The notes under the pieces are model-generated. The model was not told where the DNA came from and did no database searches. It saw nothing but the letters and a program-made list of their open reading frames with translations. The position numbers and the translations under genes were made by a program. DNA of 64,000 nucleotides from contig JAFLTQ010000006.1 in the NCBI GenBank assembly GCA_022510385.1, forward strand, positions 62,001-126,000, given 5' to 3'. This document shows positions 27,216-36,432 of the stretch, in pieces. The DNA is from Muribaculaceae bacterium. GTDB lineage: Bacteria; Bacteroidota; Bacteroidia; Bacteroidales; Muribaculaceae. Position 1 is the first letter of the stretch. Every line of letters begins with the position of its first letter.

Positions 27216-27286
27216 GGGAAAAATCCTTCCCGTTAGGAACTTTTCTCAAAGTCCGCTCATAAAAATACCCGATGAAATGGCGGGGA

Positions 27287-28069
27287 TTATTTCTTTTTGG
27301 CTACCGTGGAAGAAGCGCGAGATGGCGCGAAATTACGCGGTTGCGTGTAAGTTTTCTTGGAAAAAGTGTACGTGTCTGTGTGGGTTGTCTGATTTTCGAA
27401 GTCGAAAATAGCACAAGGATTAATGGCGTATCCCATGAAACGCGTTTCAAAATGGAGGTGAGGACCTGTAGAACGGCCTGTAGATCCCCCAAGCGCTATC
27501 GGTTCGCCTGCGCGTACCACTTGATCAGGTTTTACAAGGTGTTTATTTAGATGGCCATAGACAGTTTCGAGGCCGTTTGGATGACGAATGATGATATAGT
27601 AGCCATAACCGCGTCTTTCATAGGCAGTAAGGCGCACTTTGCCGTCGAAAGCCGCGTATATTGTGTCGTTGCGTTGAATTTTGAGGTCGACGCCTTTGTG
27701 CATACGTCCGAATTTACGCCGGTATCCGTAGTTGGAAGTTATGAAGCCCGGGCAAGGCATGAAATGTCCTGTTACGTCAATAGTCTGAGAGTCAGGGACA
27801 TCGGTGTCTTTAAAAGGATTAACTGATTTAGAGTTCCAACCTTCAGTGTAGATATCGAGTTCGGGTTCAATATCCTCTTCGAGGAGGTCGATAAAAGTAT
27901 AATGTTCCACGAGTTGCACCTGCTCGTCGGCGTGAGATGCCTGTTTTGCTAAGAGTTCACGGTGCATAGCAGCGTGAGGAGAAGATGATTTTGATGGTGA
28001 TGATATAGTTTGGGCCACAAGAGGTATGGCGCAAATTAGAGCAAATACAGAGTATGCTATTTTGTGCAT
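27287..28069 (-). CDS. M23-family peptidoglycan endopeptidase
   Basis: 260 residues from ATG (Met6 of the track ORF; the first codon there is TTG). A signal peptide (MHKIAYSVFALICAIPLVAQ) sends it to the periplasm. The LytM/M23 domain occupies roughly residues 105-225. The zinc ligands are in RMHKGVDLK (HxxxD), and GPHLHFE (HxH) completes the site; a further active-site His is in YGHLN. It would hydrolyse peptide cross-links or act as a cell-division regulator. The C-terminal tail is basic and unstructured. Confidence 0.9.
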   Translation of the reverse strand: MHKIAYSVFALICAIPLVAQTISSPSKSSSPHAAMHRELLAKQASHADEQVQLVEHYTFIDLLEEDIEPELDIYTEGWNSKSVNPFKDTDVPDSQTIDVTGHFMPCPGFITSNYGYRRKFGRMHKGVDLKIQRNDTIYAAFDGKVRLTAYERRGYGYYIIIRHPNGLETVYGHLNKHLVKPDQVVRAGEPIALGGSTGRSTGPHLHFETRFMGYAINPCAIFDFENQTTHTDTYTFSKKTYTQPRNFAPSRASSTVAKKK

Positions 28070-28212
28070 AATTTTGATTATCAAGCAGTTGATTAATGCC
28101 GCTAAGTATAGGTATCAGATATAGGCGGCGAGTCGGTAGCAAAGTTAGGGCAAAAAACTCAGAGAAACAAGAGGGGGAGGAGAGAGGGAGATACAAAAAA
28201 TGTTAAAAAAGA

Positions 28213-28674
28213 TCAGGCCTCGCCATCGCCGTATAGGAATTGAAGGGTAGCTGGGGCGTAGTCGAAAATTTCCTCCGGACGGAAAAACCTTGCTATTTCA
28301 ATTTTAGCGTTTTCCACTGAGTCGGAAGCATGAATGATGTTAGCTTGTCCGCTCATGCAGAAGTCGCCTCGGAGTGTGCCGGGTTCTGCCTTTCGACCGT
28401 TGGTAACGCCTGTCATTTTACGGAAAACTTCGACGATATCGACCCCTGAAAGCACCATTGCAATCACCGGGGAAGCCATCATAGAGGCTGCCAGTGAAGG
28501 GAAGAATGGTTTGTCGACGAGGTGAGCGTAGTGTTCGCGAAGAATTTTTTCATCGAGTTGCATCATTTTGAGAGCGGAGATGATGATTCCGCGTTGTTGG
28601 ATGCGGGTGATTACTTGTCCTACGAGGCAACGTTGGATGCAGGACGGTTTAAGGAGTACGAGTGTTTGTTCCAT
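28213..28674 (-). CDS. ndk: Nucleoside diphosphate kinase
   Basis: 153 residues from MEQTLVLLKPSCIQR, nine codons inside the track ORF. It transfers the gamma-phosphate of ATP to NDPs through a phospho-His, here in ANIIHASDS. The substrate-binding block is RKMTGVTNGRKAEPGTLRGD. The family norm is about 140-155 aa, so the length is normal. Confidence 0.93.
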   Translation of the reverse strand: MEQTLVLLKPSCIQRCLVGQVITRIQQRGIIISALKMMQLDEKILREHYAHLVDKPFFPSLAASMMASPVIAMVLSGVDIVEVFRKMTGVTNGRKAEPGTLRGDFCMSGQANIIHASDSVENAKIEIARFFRPEEIFDYAPATLQFLYGDGEA

Positions 28675-28784
28675 GGGATAGAAATTTGTTGTTTTGTGCA
28701 AATATAAGGAAAAAAGGCGGGAAAGGGGTAGGAAATAAAAAAATCAGTAAATTTGGGGGAAAATAAGAAACAAAAGATTTAGAG

Positions 28785-30260
28785 ATGGATTTAATAGAAA
28801 CGGGAAAAATTGCCGAGATGGCTAAGCCGGTGATCCCGGGAGTTGAATTGCATGGCGAGAATCAAGGCACATTTGCAATAGCGCATTGGCTGATGGACTT
28901 GGTGAAATGGTTTTTGGGACTTTTTCACGCTGATGACAATGCGACATTGTTCACTTTTATATATGCAATCATAGTATTCGCAATAGCGTGGGTGACAGGC
29001 TGGGTGTTGCAATGGATAGTATTGGGAATTGTGAGAGTGGTGGGGAAACGATTGAAAGGACATGGATATGATTATTTAGTGGAGGATCATTTTTTCACAA
29101 AGTGTGTGAGAGTTGTGCCTCCGATAGTGTTCCTGATACTTATAGAATTCACCCTCAACAGCAAAGTGACATTGGCGTCATGGCTGACAAGGTTGACTTG
29201 GGTTTATTTGAGTTATGTATTGGCAGATGCGCTGTGTGTGTTTGTGGATGTGACTTGGACAAAGATAGACCAAAGGGAGAATAAGAGGAAACTGCCTCTG
29301 AAAGGACTTGTGCAACTGGCGAAGGGTCTGATATGGATAGTATTTGCAATCATCACGGTTGCGATTATTCTTGACAAGAGCCCGGGGAGCCTGTTGGCGG
29401 GGTTAGGAGCCTTCGCGGCAGTTTTGATGTTGGTGTTCAAAGACAGTATCTTGGGTGTAGTTGCAGGGGTTCAACTTAGCGAGAATGATTCCTTGCATGA
29501 GGGAGACTGGATCAGTGTGAGCGGTACGAATGCCAACGGTATAGTAGCCGAGGTGAGTCTTACGGCAGTGAAGGTTTTGAATTGGGATAAGACAATTACG
29601 ACATTACCTCCCTATAGTTTAGTGAGTCAGGGATTTACGAATTATCAGAATATGAGTAATTCGAATACCCGACGGATCCAGCGGAGCTATCTGATAGATG
29701 CCGACAGTGTTGTGGAATGTGATGATGCGTTGCTTACTGAATTTTCTGAGATACCGTTCATGAAGGATTGGATAGCGAAGAAGCAGGAGCAGCGAGCCGC
29801 GGGGAAAGAGGTGGATGCGGGGAATCCTGATGGATTGGCCAACGGAAGCATCGATACGAATCTGGGATGCCTGCGAGCCTATTTGAAGATGTGGCTCGAG
29901 GCGAGTCCGATGGTGGCGAAGTCTACCGACAATGATCCGATATTTGTGAGGACGTTGCCACAGACATCCAATGGAATACCATTAGAGATATACTGTTTTA
30001 CATCAACATCCGACTGGGTTACTTATGAGGCCATCCAGAGTAAGATATTCGAGCATATCGCAGTGATGCTCTATAGATTCAGGCTCTATACATACGAGAG
30101 TCCGAGCGGACGCGACACGGTGATAGAGGGATATGTATGTCCGGGCAAGACTCCGGCCCAGGTATTCGGTATGCCTTATCCTTTCTTTTTGGGAATAGAC
30201 GGGAAGCCGTTGAATCCGCCTGAAGGAGGCGCGAAGGAGCCGCAGGTGAGTGGTAATTAG
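28785..30260 (+). CDS. MscS-family mechanosensitive channel (YbdG/MscM-like)
   Basis: 491 residues. About five membrane helices in residues 30-215 include the pore-lining stretch SLLAGLGAFAAVLMLVFKDS. The cytoplasmic beta-domain EGDWISVSGTNANGIVAEVS follows, then NWDKTITTLPPYSLVSQGF. The longer C-terminal domain with an insertion, ending in the periodic SDWVTYEAIQSKIFEHI, matches YbdG-type channels more than MscS itself. It releases solutes on osmotic downshock. The stop codon abuts a heptamer tract. Confidence 0.88.
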   Translation: MDLIETGKIAEMAKPVIPGVELHGENQGTFAIAHWLMDLVKWFLGLFHADDNATLFTFIYAIIVFAIAWVTGWVLQWIVLGIVRVVGKRLKGHGYDYLVEDHFFTKCVRVVPPIVFLILIEFTLNSKVTLASWLTRLTWVYLSYVLADALCVFVDVTWTKIDQRENKRKLPLKGLVQLAKGLIWIVFAIITVAIILDKSPGSLLAGLGAFAAVLMLVFKDSILGVVAGVQLSENDSLHEGDWISVSGTNANGIVAEVSLTAVKVLNWDKTITTLPPYSLVSQGFTNYQNMSNSNTRRIQRSYLIDADSVVECDDALLTEFSEIPFMKDWIAKKQEQRAAGKEVDAGNPDGLANGSIDTNLGCLRAYLKMWLEASPMVAKSTDNDPIFVRTLPQTSNGIPLEIYCFTSTSDWVTYEAIQSKIFEHIAVMLYRFRLYTYESPSGRDTVIEGYVCPGKTPAQVFGMPYPFFLGIDGKPLNPPEGGAKEPQVSGN

Positions 30261-30420
30261 GAGTTGGGAGTTGTAAGTTTTGAGTTGTAAGTAAGGAGGA
30301 TATAGAGCACCTTCGACGAAAGACTGATGAGTTGGGAGTTGTAAGTTGTAAGTTTTGAGTTGTGAGTTGTAAGTTTTGAGTTGTAAGTTTTGAGTTTTGA
30401 GTTGTGAGAGAAGGAGGGTA
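30261..30420. repeat. Heptamer tract with CACCTTCGACGAAAGAC element
   Basis: GAGTTKT/TAAGTTK heptamers on both sides of a GGAGGATATAGAGCACCTTCGACGAAAGAC copy (about 30292-30324). It lies between the convergent mscS and GNAT genes. A GGGTATG..CATACCC pairing follows at about 30417-30446 and could serve as a terminator. Confidence 0.75.
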
Positions 30421-30482
30421 TGCCAAAAATTTGTTTTGACATACCCTCAATATTATTTTGATATGAAATAACTTACTGAGTG

Positions 30483-31028
30483 TCAGGCTTGATTTACGTT
30501 GTAGACCTCGCGGAGCATATCTTTAATTGAATCGATGTTGTGAAGATTCACATCACCATGAGTCAATAATAACATTGGGACAGCTTCCTGACCTTTGCCC
30601 CCGTATGAGGGTTGCGTATAGTTTATCTCTTCACGGATTCTGAAGCCATTTTTTTCGTAGAATTCAAGGCGCTTCTTGGCTTCCGGAGTGTCGGCCGGTT
30701 CTGCTTCGAGTAAAACGTTTGGAGACACTTCTTTAAAAAGATGTTGCAACATCAGTCGCCCGAGATTTTTACCTCTTTGTTCCGGGGCGACAGCGAAATG
30801 CTCTATATAAGTGTAACCCTCGAATGTCCAGTAGGATAGAAATCCGAGATAAAGGTCGCCGTCAACTACAGAGAAGGCGTTGAATTTCCCTCCTTTCATT
30901 CTGATGAAATTGTCAAGATGTTTCTCATCCTCATAAATTCTTTTTTGATTCAGAGGGAAAGTGCTGTTATAAAGATTAAGGAATTTTGGATAATCTTCTA
31001 ATTTTAGTTTTTCAAATACAACTGCCAT
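30483..31028 (-). CDS. GNAT-family N-acetyltransferase
   Basis: 181 residues. The acetyl-CoA pyrophosphate loop is APEQRGKNLGRLMLQ at about residue 92, preceded by beta-4 YIEHFAV. The late FYEKNGFRIREE strand is typical of GNATs. Substrate unknown. Monocistronic and convergent with mscS. Confidence 0.85.
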   Translation of the reverse strand: MAVVFEKLKLEDYPKFLNLYNSTFPLNQKRIYEDEKHLDNFIRMKGGKFNAFSVVDGDLYLGFLSYWTFEGYTYIEHFAVAPEQRGKNLGRLMLQHLFKEVSPNVLLEAEPADTPEAKKRLEFYEKNGFRIREEINYTQPSYGGKGQEAVPMLLLTHGDVNLHNIDSIKDMLREVYNVNQA

Positions 31029-31174
31029 GATTCAATAATTTTAAAAGTTTATATAAATATAACAAGGGAGGGAGGAAATGGTTGAAGTGGCGGGAAAGTT
31101 GGTGAGTAGAGTAGACGTGCGGCGGGGGAGGCATGAATTGTGGGGAGAATTAGGGGATTATTGCTGAAATGTTT

Positions 31175-31182
31175 TAAATTTG
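31175..31182 (+). promoter_or_regulatory. Bacteroidetes -7 element (TAAATTTG) for metF
   Basis: TAAATTTG lies about 20 nt before the ATG at 31203. It sits inside the extension of the track ORF, which argues for the internal start. Confidence 0.6.
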
Positions 31183-31202
31183 CAGATAATAAGAAAGAAC
31201 AG

Positions 31203-32189
31203 ATGAAGATTATTGATATCATAAGGGAGAGCAGGGAACCGTTGTTTTCATTTGAGATATTGCCGCCGTTGAAGGGCAATAGCATTTATAAGGTTTACAG
31301 CATAATAGACAGATTGAAGAGATTCGGACCCAAGTTCGTGAACATCACCTCTCATCATAGCGAATATGTCTACAAACCGTTGCCCGACGGGACCCATAAG
31401 AGGGTAAGCGTTGTGAAACGTCCCGGCACAGTGGCAGTTTCGGCGGCGATACAAAACAGATATGGGTTGATACCGGTGCCACATATAATTTGTTCCGGAT
31501 TTACGAAAGAGGAGACGGAATATGCGTTGCTCGACCTGAATTTTCTTGGAATAGACAATCTTTTTTTAGTGAGAGGAGACCAATCCGGGGAATCAGAGCA
31601 TCGCGATCCGGAGACCCATAATCTCTATGCGAGTGATCTTCAGAGGCAAATCAATGAGTTTAACCGTGGGATAGGAATCAATGACACAAGAATAGAGGGT
31701 ATCGAGACACCTTTTTCATACGGGATGGCCTGCTATCCGGAGAAACATGAAGAGGCTCCCAATTTTGAATCTGATCTCTATTATCTCAAAAAGAAGGTTG
31801 AAAATGGAGCTGATTATCTCATTTCCCAGATATTCTATGATAACAGGAAATTCATTGAATTTGTAAATCGATGTAGGGAAGAGGGTATAGATGTTCCTAT
31901 CCTGCCGGGAATCAAGCCGATAGGTAGGAAAGAGCATCTTAACATATTGCCGAAGATATTCCGGGCAGAGATACCTGAGGAGTTGGCGGCAAGGGTGAGG
32001 GCCTGTAAGGACGACCGTGAGGTGAAAGAGGTTGGGATAGAATGGGGCATCAAACAGTGCCGAGAACTTTTGGAAGCGGGCGTTCCCGGGATTCATTTCT
32101 ACACAATGAGTGCGGCGGAATCTGTAGAACGCATAGCGGAGAAGGTTTTTGGAAGCAAGGAGTTGGGAGTTGTGAGTTGTGAGTTGTAA
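31203..32189 (+). CDS. metF: Methylenetetrahydrofolate reductase
   Basis: 328 residues from MKIIDIIRESREPLFSFEIL. MetF reduces 5,10-methylene-THF to 5-methyl-THF with FAD, supplying methionine synthesis. Family blocks are FSFEILPPLKG, FVNITSHHSE, FLVRGDQSG, FSYGMACYPEKHEEAPNF and PGIKPIGRKEHL. The track start 21 codons earlier lies upstream of a TAAATTTG promoter element and is unlikely. The last codons (SKELGVVSCEL) and the stop are encoded by heptamer repeat DNA, so the native C-terminus has been replaced by repeat sequence. Confidence 0.93.
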   Translation: MKIIDIIRESREPLFSFEILPPLKGNSIYKVYSIIDRLKRFGPKFVNITSHHSEYVYKPLPDGTHKRVSVVKRPGTVAVSAAIQNRYGLIPVPHIICSGFTKEETEYALLDLNFLGIDNLFLVRGDQSGESEHRDPETHNLYASDLQRQINEFNRGIGINDTRIEGIETPFSYGMACYPEKHEEAPNFESDLYYLKKKVENGADYLISQIFYDNRKFIEFVNRCREEGIDVPILPGIKPIGRKEHLNILPKIFRAEIPEELAARVRACKDDREVKEVGIEWGIKQCRELLEAGVPGIHFYTMSAAESVERIAEKVFGSKELGVVSCEL

Positions 32190-32292
32190 GAGAAGGAGGG
32201 TATAGATGAATGCACCTTCGACGAAAGACTGATGAGTTGTAAGTTTTGAGTTTTGAGTTGTGAGTAATGAGTAATGAGTTTTGAGTTTTGAG
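32158..32292. repeat. Heptamer tract with CACCTTCGACGAAAGAC element
   Basis: GAGTTGT/GAGTTTT heptamers begin within the last codons of metF. They are interrupted by GAGAAGGAGGG..CACCTTCGACGAAAGAC (32190-32229) and resume to about 32292, just before yicC. Confidence 0.8.
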
Positions 32293-32306
32293 ATAAGAAG
32301 AAGGAT

Positions 32307-33194
32307 ATGATAGCATCGATGACGGGATATGGCAAATCTGTGATTGCCGGAGAGAGTGCCAAGATAACAGTGGATATCAAGTCGATCAACAGTAAGCAAT
32401 TGGACTTGAGTTTCCGGATGCCTGTTTTATTCAAAGAACAGGAGACAGAGCTGCGCAATTATGTCGGGCCGATATTGGAAAGGGGTAAGGTTGAGATAAG
32501 TGTGACCTATGAGAATTTGAAGGGGGTATCTCCTGTGAAGTTCAATGTGGCGGTGATGAAACGCTATAAGGATGATATCGACTCCATATTGAATGAACTT
32601 GGATTAGAGGAGCCACGCGATTATGTGTCGATGTTATTGCGTCTTCCGGAGTCAGTGACTACATCTCTACCGGAATCGGATGATTCGGAGAATGAAATGT
32701 TAAGGAAGGCAGTGGTAGAGGCTGCCGAAGAATTGAAGAAATCAAGATTGAAGGAGGGGAGGGGTCTCTATGAATTTTTCTTTGAGAAGATAGAGAGAAT
32801 TCGTGGGTATCTTGAAAAGACGGGAGAATATGAGCATGGCCGGGTTGACAAGATAAGAGAGAAACTTGAGCAACAGCTCGGAAGGTTACAGGGGGTTGAG
32901 ATCGACCGGGGAAGGCTTGAGCAGGAATTGATTTTCTATATAGAGAAATTAGACGTTTCGGAGGAGAAACAACGCTTGGCTAGCCATCTGAATTATTTTG
33001 AGGAGACATTGGGCGAGCCTGATGAGGTGAATGTATCCGGGAAGGGGAAGAAACTGGGTTTTATAAGTCAGGAGATGGGAAGAGAGATCAACACATTGGG
33101 GTCGAAATCGAATGATGCGGAGATGGCTAAGCTGGTGGTGATGATGAAAGATGAACTTGAGCAGATCAAGGAGCAAGTGCTGAATGTGATGTGA
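32307..33194 (+). CDS. yicC: YicC-family protein (putative endoribonuclease)
   Basis: 295 residues. The N-terminal MIASMTGYGKS and VDIKSINSKQLDLSFRMP and the C-terminal YFEETLGEPDEVNVSGKGKK and LGFISQEMGREINTLGSKSN are hallmark YicC blocks. Members have been reported to cut RNA and affect small-RNA turnover. It is the first gene of yicC-gmk-nadD-DUF5063, a common order in bacteria for yicC and gmk. Confidence 0.93.
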   Translation: MIASMTGYGKSVIAGESAKITVDIKSINSKQLDLSFRMPVLFKEQETELRNYVGPILERGKVEISVTYENLKGVSPVKFNVAVMKRYKDDIDSILNELGLEEPRDYVSMLLRLPESVTTSLPESDDSENEMLRKAVVEAAEELKKSRLKEGRGLYEFFFEKIERIRGYLEKTGEYEHGRVDKIREKLEQQLGRLQGVEIDRGRLEQELIFYIEKLDVSEEKQRLASHLNYFEETLGEPDEVNVSGKGKKLGFISQEMGREINTLGSKSNDAEMAKLVVMMKDELEQIKEQVLNVM

Positions 33195-33235
33195 TAGAGA
33201 GTTTGGAGGAAAAGGAAAGGAGAGAAGAAAGAATA

Positions 33236-33817
33236 ATGAAGAGAGGGAAGATAATAGTATTGTCGGCGCCATCGGGCAGCGGGAAGTCTACGATAATCGG
33301 AGAGCTAATGAAACGGCCGGAATTGGAGCTTCAATTTTCGATATCAGCCACGAGCAGATCTCCCCGGGGCTCGGAGAAACATGGCCGGGAGTATTTCTTT
33401 TTAACGGAGGAAGAATTCAAGAGAAGAGTAGAAGCCGGAGAGTTTGTGGAATGGGAAGAGGTATATGCGGGGGTATGCTATGGCACATTGGAGAGTGAGG
33501 TAGAACGTATCATCGGGAGCGGTCATAACCTTATAATGGATGTAGACGTAAAAGGAGGATTGAATATAAAGAAACGATTTGGGGATGATGTCTTGACTCT
33601 CTTTATAATGCCGCCTGACAAGGCAACACTTGAGGCCCGGCTTCGCAATCGTGGCACAGACAGCGAAGAGACAATCAGGAAACGATTGGAGAAGTCGGAA
33701 TATGAGATGGGTTTTGCCGGCGAGTTTGATAAAACAGTAGTCAATGATAAATTGGGAGAAACGGTAGAAGAGGTGGAAAATGCTATAAGAGAGTTTGTGG
33801 GCAAAGAGAAAAGATGA
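33236..33817 (+). CDS. gmk: Guanylate kinase
   Basis: 193 residues from MKRGKIIVLSAPSGSGKST. The track start 15 codons earlier overlaps the purine-rich GGAGAGAAGAAAG ribosome-binding region. It phosphorylates GMP to GDP. The P-loop is APSGSGKST, the GMP site ATSRSPRGSEKHGREYFFL, and the lid region FIMPPDKATLEARLRNRGTD. The stop overlaps nadD by 4 bp. Confidence 0.95.
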   Translation: MKRGKIIVLSAPSGSGKSTIIGELMKRPELELQFSISATSRSPRGSEKHGREYFFLTEEEFKRRVEAGEFVEWEEVYAGVCYGTLESEVERIIGSGHNLIMDVDVKGGLNIKKRFGDDVLTLFIMPPDKATLEARLRNRGTDSEETIRKRLEKSEYEMGFAGEFDKTVVNDKLGETVEEVENAIREFVGKEKR

Positions 33818-34386
33818 GGATAGGGATATATGGGGGAAGCTTCGACCCGATACATACGGGGCATGCCATGGTAGCAAATTTTGTTGCACAATGCAATGTG
33901 GTTGACGAGGTCTGGCTGATGGTGAGTCGACGCAATCCATTAAAGACAGGAGGGACCTATGCGGGCGACAGAGAGCGGTTGGAAATGGCATCCATAGTAG
34001 CAAAAAAGTGTAAAGGAGTGAGAGTTACTGATATAGAGATGCATCGTGGAATTCCCTCCTATACAATAGAATCGCTTCGAGAGTTGCAGAGAGAGCATCC
34101 TGGCGATAGTTTCAAGATTATCATAGGGAGCGATTCACTGATAAAATTCAGGGAATGGAGATCTTGGGAAGAGATAGTGAAAGATTTCGGGGTTATTGTG
34201 TATCCCCGCCCCGGGTTTCCAATGCCTGAGAAGGAACCGGACAACTTCATTTTCTTGAACGGGGCTCCGGAATTCGGAATATCATCAACTTTGATAAGAG
34301 AATATGTGAGGTCGGGATGGAATATTAATTATTTTGTACCGACAGAAGTGAATGAATATATAAGAGAAAAACAATTATATCTATGA
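33814..34386 (+). CDS. nadD: Nicotinate-nucleotide adenylyltransferase
   Basis: 190 residues. It makes deamido-NAD from NaMN and ATP. The nucleotidyl-transfer motif is YGGSFDPIHTGHAMVA, and the second motif is ISSTLIREYVRSG near the C-terminus, both intact. It overlaps gmk and the DUF5063 gene by 4 bp each. Confidence 0.95.
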   Translation: MRIGIYGGSFDPIHTGHAMVANFVAQCNVVDEVWLMVSRRNPLKTGGTYAGDRERLEMASIVAKKCKGVRVTDIEMHRGIPSYTIESLRELQREHPGDSFKIIIGSDSLIKFREWRSWEEIVKDFGVIVYPRPGFPMPEKEPDNFIFLNGAPEFGISSTLIREYVRSGWNINYFVPTEVNEYIREKQLYL

Positions 34387-34895
34387 GTGGAGAGAGGAGC
34401 CGGCTGTTGGAAGTGGTAGGATTGGCAAAGAGTTATTGCGAATTGTGTGAAGGAGCCGTTGAATACCCGAAAGAAGAATTCACCGACAGGGCTTTAGACC
34501 TGTTGCCACGGCTATATTGGAATTTTTTCGATTTATCTGCGGGAGTTTCACTCGGGGAATCGGAATATTTCTCTGAATATGTAGACGAGAGCCTCTATGG
34601 ACAGATAGAGAGAGGGATATCAGCAGTGATGGGAGAGGAAGATACCTTTCTTGAGACCTTTGAAGAGGATATGAAATATAGCGAGACACCGATCACTTCA
34701 TCGATATCGGAATGTATGGCAGATATATATCAACCTTTGTTTAATTTCATATCGATAGTGCATGATTCTGAGGGCAGTCAGCTCGAGGAGGCATTTATTA
34801 GTTGCAAAGAGGATTTCGAGAGTTATTGGGCACAGACGCTTTGCAACGTTATGCGGGCGTTAAACAGTGTGAAATACAGAGGGAAGGAGTTTTGA
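34383..34895 (+). CDS. DUF5063 domain-containing protein
   Basis: 170 residues, all-helical and acidic. The N-terminus VVGLAKSYCELCEGAVEYPK followed by LDLLPRLYWNF matches the DUF5063 pattern found in Bacteroidetes. No catalytic motif is visible; function unknown. It overlaps nadD by 4 bp. Its stop codon (TTTTGAG) lies in the first heptamer of a repeat tract. Confidence 0.72.
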   Translation: MSGERSRLLEVVGLAKSYCELCEGAVEYPKEEFTDRALDLLPRLYWNFFDLSAGVSLGESEYFSEYVDESLYGQIERGISAVMGEEDTFLETFEEDMKYSETPITSSISECMADIYQPLFNFISIVHDSEGSQLEEAFISCKEDFESYWAQTLCNVMRALNSVKYRGKEF

Positions 34896-35098
34896 GTGGT
34901 GAGTAATAAGTAATAAGTAAGGAGTAAGAAGTTTTGAGTTTTGAGTTTTGAGTTGTAAGAGAAGGAGGGCACCTTCGACGAAAGACCGATATAAACAGTA
35001 AGTAATGAGTAAGGAGTAATGAGTAAGGAGTAATGAGTTTTGAGTTGGGAGTTTTGAGTTGTGAGTTTTGAGTAATAAGTAAGAAGAAATAAGAGAGG
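34885..35098. repeat. Heptamer tract with CACCTTCGACGAAAGAC element
   Basis: The tract starts at the DUF5063 stop and runs to the aminopeptidase start, with one GAGAAGGAGGGCACCTTCGACGAAAGAC copy (34959-34986) in the middle. AGTAATGAGTAAGGAGTAATG repeats are mixed in. Confidence 0.8.
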
Positions 35099-35101
35099 AG
35101 T

Positions 35102-36430
35102 ATGCGAGGAGAGAAGATAAAAAGATTGCTTGACTGGATGGATGAGTCAACGTGTAATTATTTGGCAGTGGCGTGTGTGGCCGGGGAGCTCGAAGAGCAT
35201 GGCTTCAAGGAACTTTATCAGAATGAAGATTGGGAGATACGTCCGGGTGGGAAGTATTTCATGAAAAAAAATGACAGCGCCCTGTTTGCCTTCACTATTG
35301 GGGAGGGAGGATTGTCGAGTTTCCGCAACGGGACTTTGATGATCTCTGCCCATTCAGACAGTCCGTGTCTGCGATTGAAACCCAATCCGGAAATTTATGG
35401 AGAGGGAGGGGCAGTGAGCCTGAATGTAGAAAAATATGGAGGCGGCATCCTCTATACATGGTTTGACCGTCCCTTGTCGATGGCCGGCAGAGTCACCTTG
35501 CAAAGTGAAGACTTGCTCCATCCGGAGGTGGCTTTGTTTGATTATAAGCGTCCGATAGCTGTTGTGCCACATCTGGCAATTCATTTCAATAGGGGGGTCA
35601 ATGATGGGAATCCTTTGTCGGTTCAGAAAGATATGAAACCGGTGGTGGGTTATTTCAGTTCGGAAGAGATAAAAGATGCCCGTGAGGGTTATGGGATAAT
35701 TTTGCCGGCCATAGCAGAGGGGGCCGGGATAGAACCCGAGCAGATAATAGATTACGACGTAAGCCTCTATCCATGTGAGGCTCCTCGCTTGTGTGGCCTT
35801 GACGAAGAGTATATCATGTCGGGGAGATTGGATGACCTTTCGATGGTTTTTGCAGGTCTTGAGGCTCTTTTGTCATCGACTAAAGAAGAAGAGGATTGCC
35901 GGCATGTGAGATTGTTTGCCATATTCGATAATGAAGAGACGGGTTCGGGAACACGACAGGGCGCAGCCTCACCGGTTGTTAGAGATCTGATGGAGAGGAT
36001 ATTGGAGAGTCTTGGAGGTGGGAAAGAGGATTTCCATGTCGGGATGGCCAATTCTTTTATGATATCAGCGGATAATGCCCATGCATGGCATCCTAATTAT
36101 AATGAGAAATATGATCCGACGAATCATCCGGTGATAGGAGGAGGCCCGGTAATAAAAGTGAATACCAATGGGAAATATATGACCGACAGTGTGGGCGCAA
36201 CGGTATTCAAACGTTTGTGTGAGGAAGCGGGGGTGAAATGGCAGATGTTTGTGAATCATTCAGATGTGGCAGGGGGATCGACACTCGGGAATATACTTAC
36301 CTCCCAGATGGATATAAACGGCGTTGATGTCGGGAGTCCGATATGGGCCATGCATTCAGCTATGGAAACTGGAGGAGTCAGCGACCACCTTGACATGATA
36401 AAAGTGTTTGAGCGATTCTGGAAGGGATGA
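35102..36430 (+). CDS. apeB: M18-family aminopeptidase
   Basis: 442 residues. A cytosolic zinc peptidase removing N-terminal acidic (or other) residues. Metal and catalytic blocks are ISAHSDSPCLRLKP, DDLSMVFAGLEAL, FDNEETGSGTRQGAASP and SADNAHAWHPNYNEKYDP, with AMHSAMETGGVSDHLDM at the C-terminus. All ligands expected for the family are in place. The start is right after a repeat tract. Confidence 0.92.
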   Translation: MRGEKIKRLLDWMDESTCNYLAVACVAGELEEHGFKELYQNEDWEIRPGGKYFMKKNDSALFAFTIGEGGLSSFRNGTLMISAHSDSPCLRLKPNPEIYGEGGAVSLNVEKYGGGILYTWFDRPLSMAGRVTLQSEDLLHPEVALFDYKRPIAVVPHLAIHFNRGVNDGNPLSVQKDMKPVVGYFSSEEIKDAREGYGIILPAIAEGAGIEPEQIIDYDVSLYPCEAPRLCGLDEEYIMSGRLDDLSMVFAGLEALLSSTKEEEDCRHVRLFAIFDNEETGSGTRQGAASPVVRDLMERILESLGGGKEDFHVGMANSFMISADNAHAWHPNYNEKYDPTNHPVIGGGPVIKVNTNGKYMTDSVGATVFKRLCEEAGVKWQMFVNHSDVAGGSTLGNILTSQMDINGVDVGSPIWAMHSAMETGGVSDHLDMIKVFERFWKG

Positions 36431-36432
36431 TA

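Larger units (their letters stand above)
26275..27286. repeat. 1-kb intergenic repeat mosaic
   Basis: No gene is seen. The stretch contains two-hairpin elements (26297-26401, 27110-27215), several GAGTTKT heptamer tracts (about 26440-26480, 26720-26800, 26875-26896, 26950-26978) and two copies of GAGAAGGAGGG..CACCTTCGACGAAAGAC (26806-26845, 26897-26936). GGATTTAAGAAAAAATCC-type segments with CCCGTTT flanks also occur. The ORFs at 26382-26944 are translations of these repeats. Confidence 0.8.
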
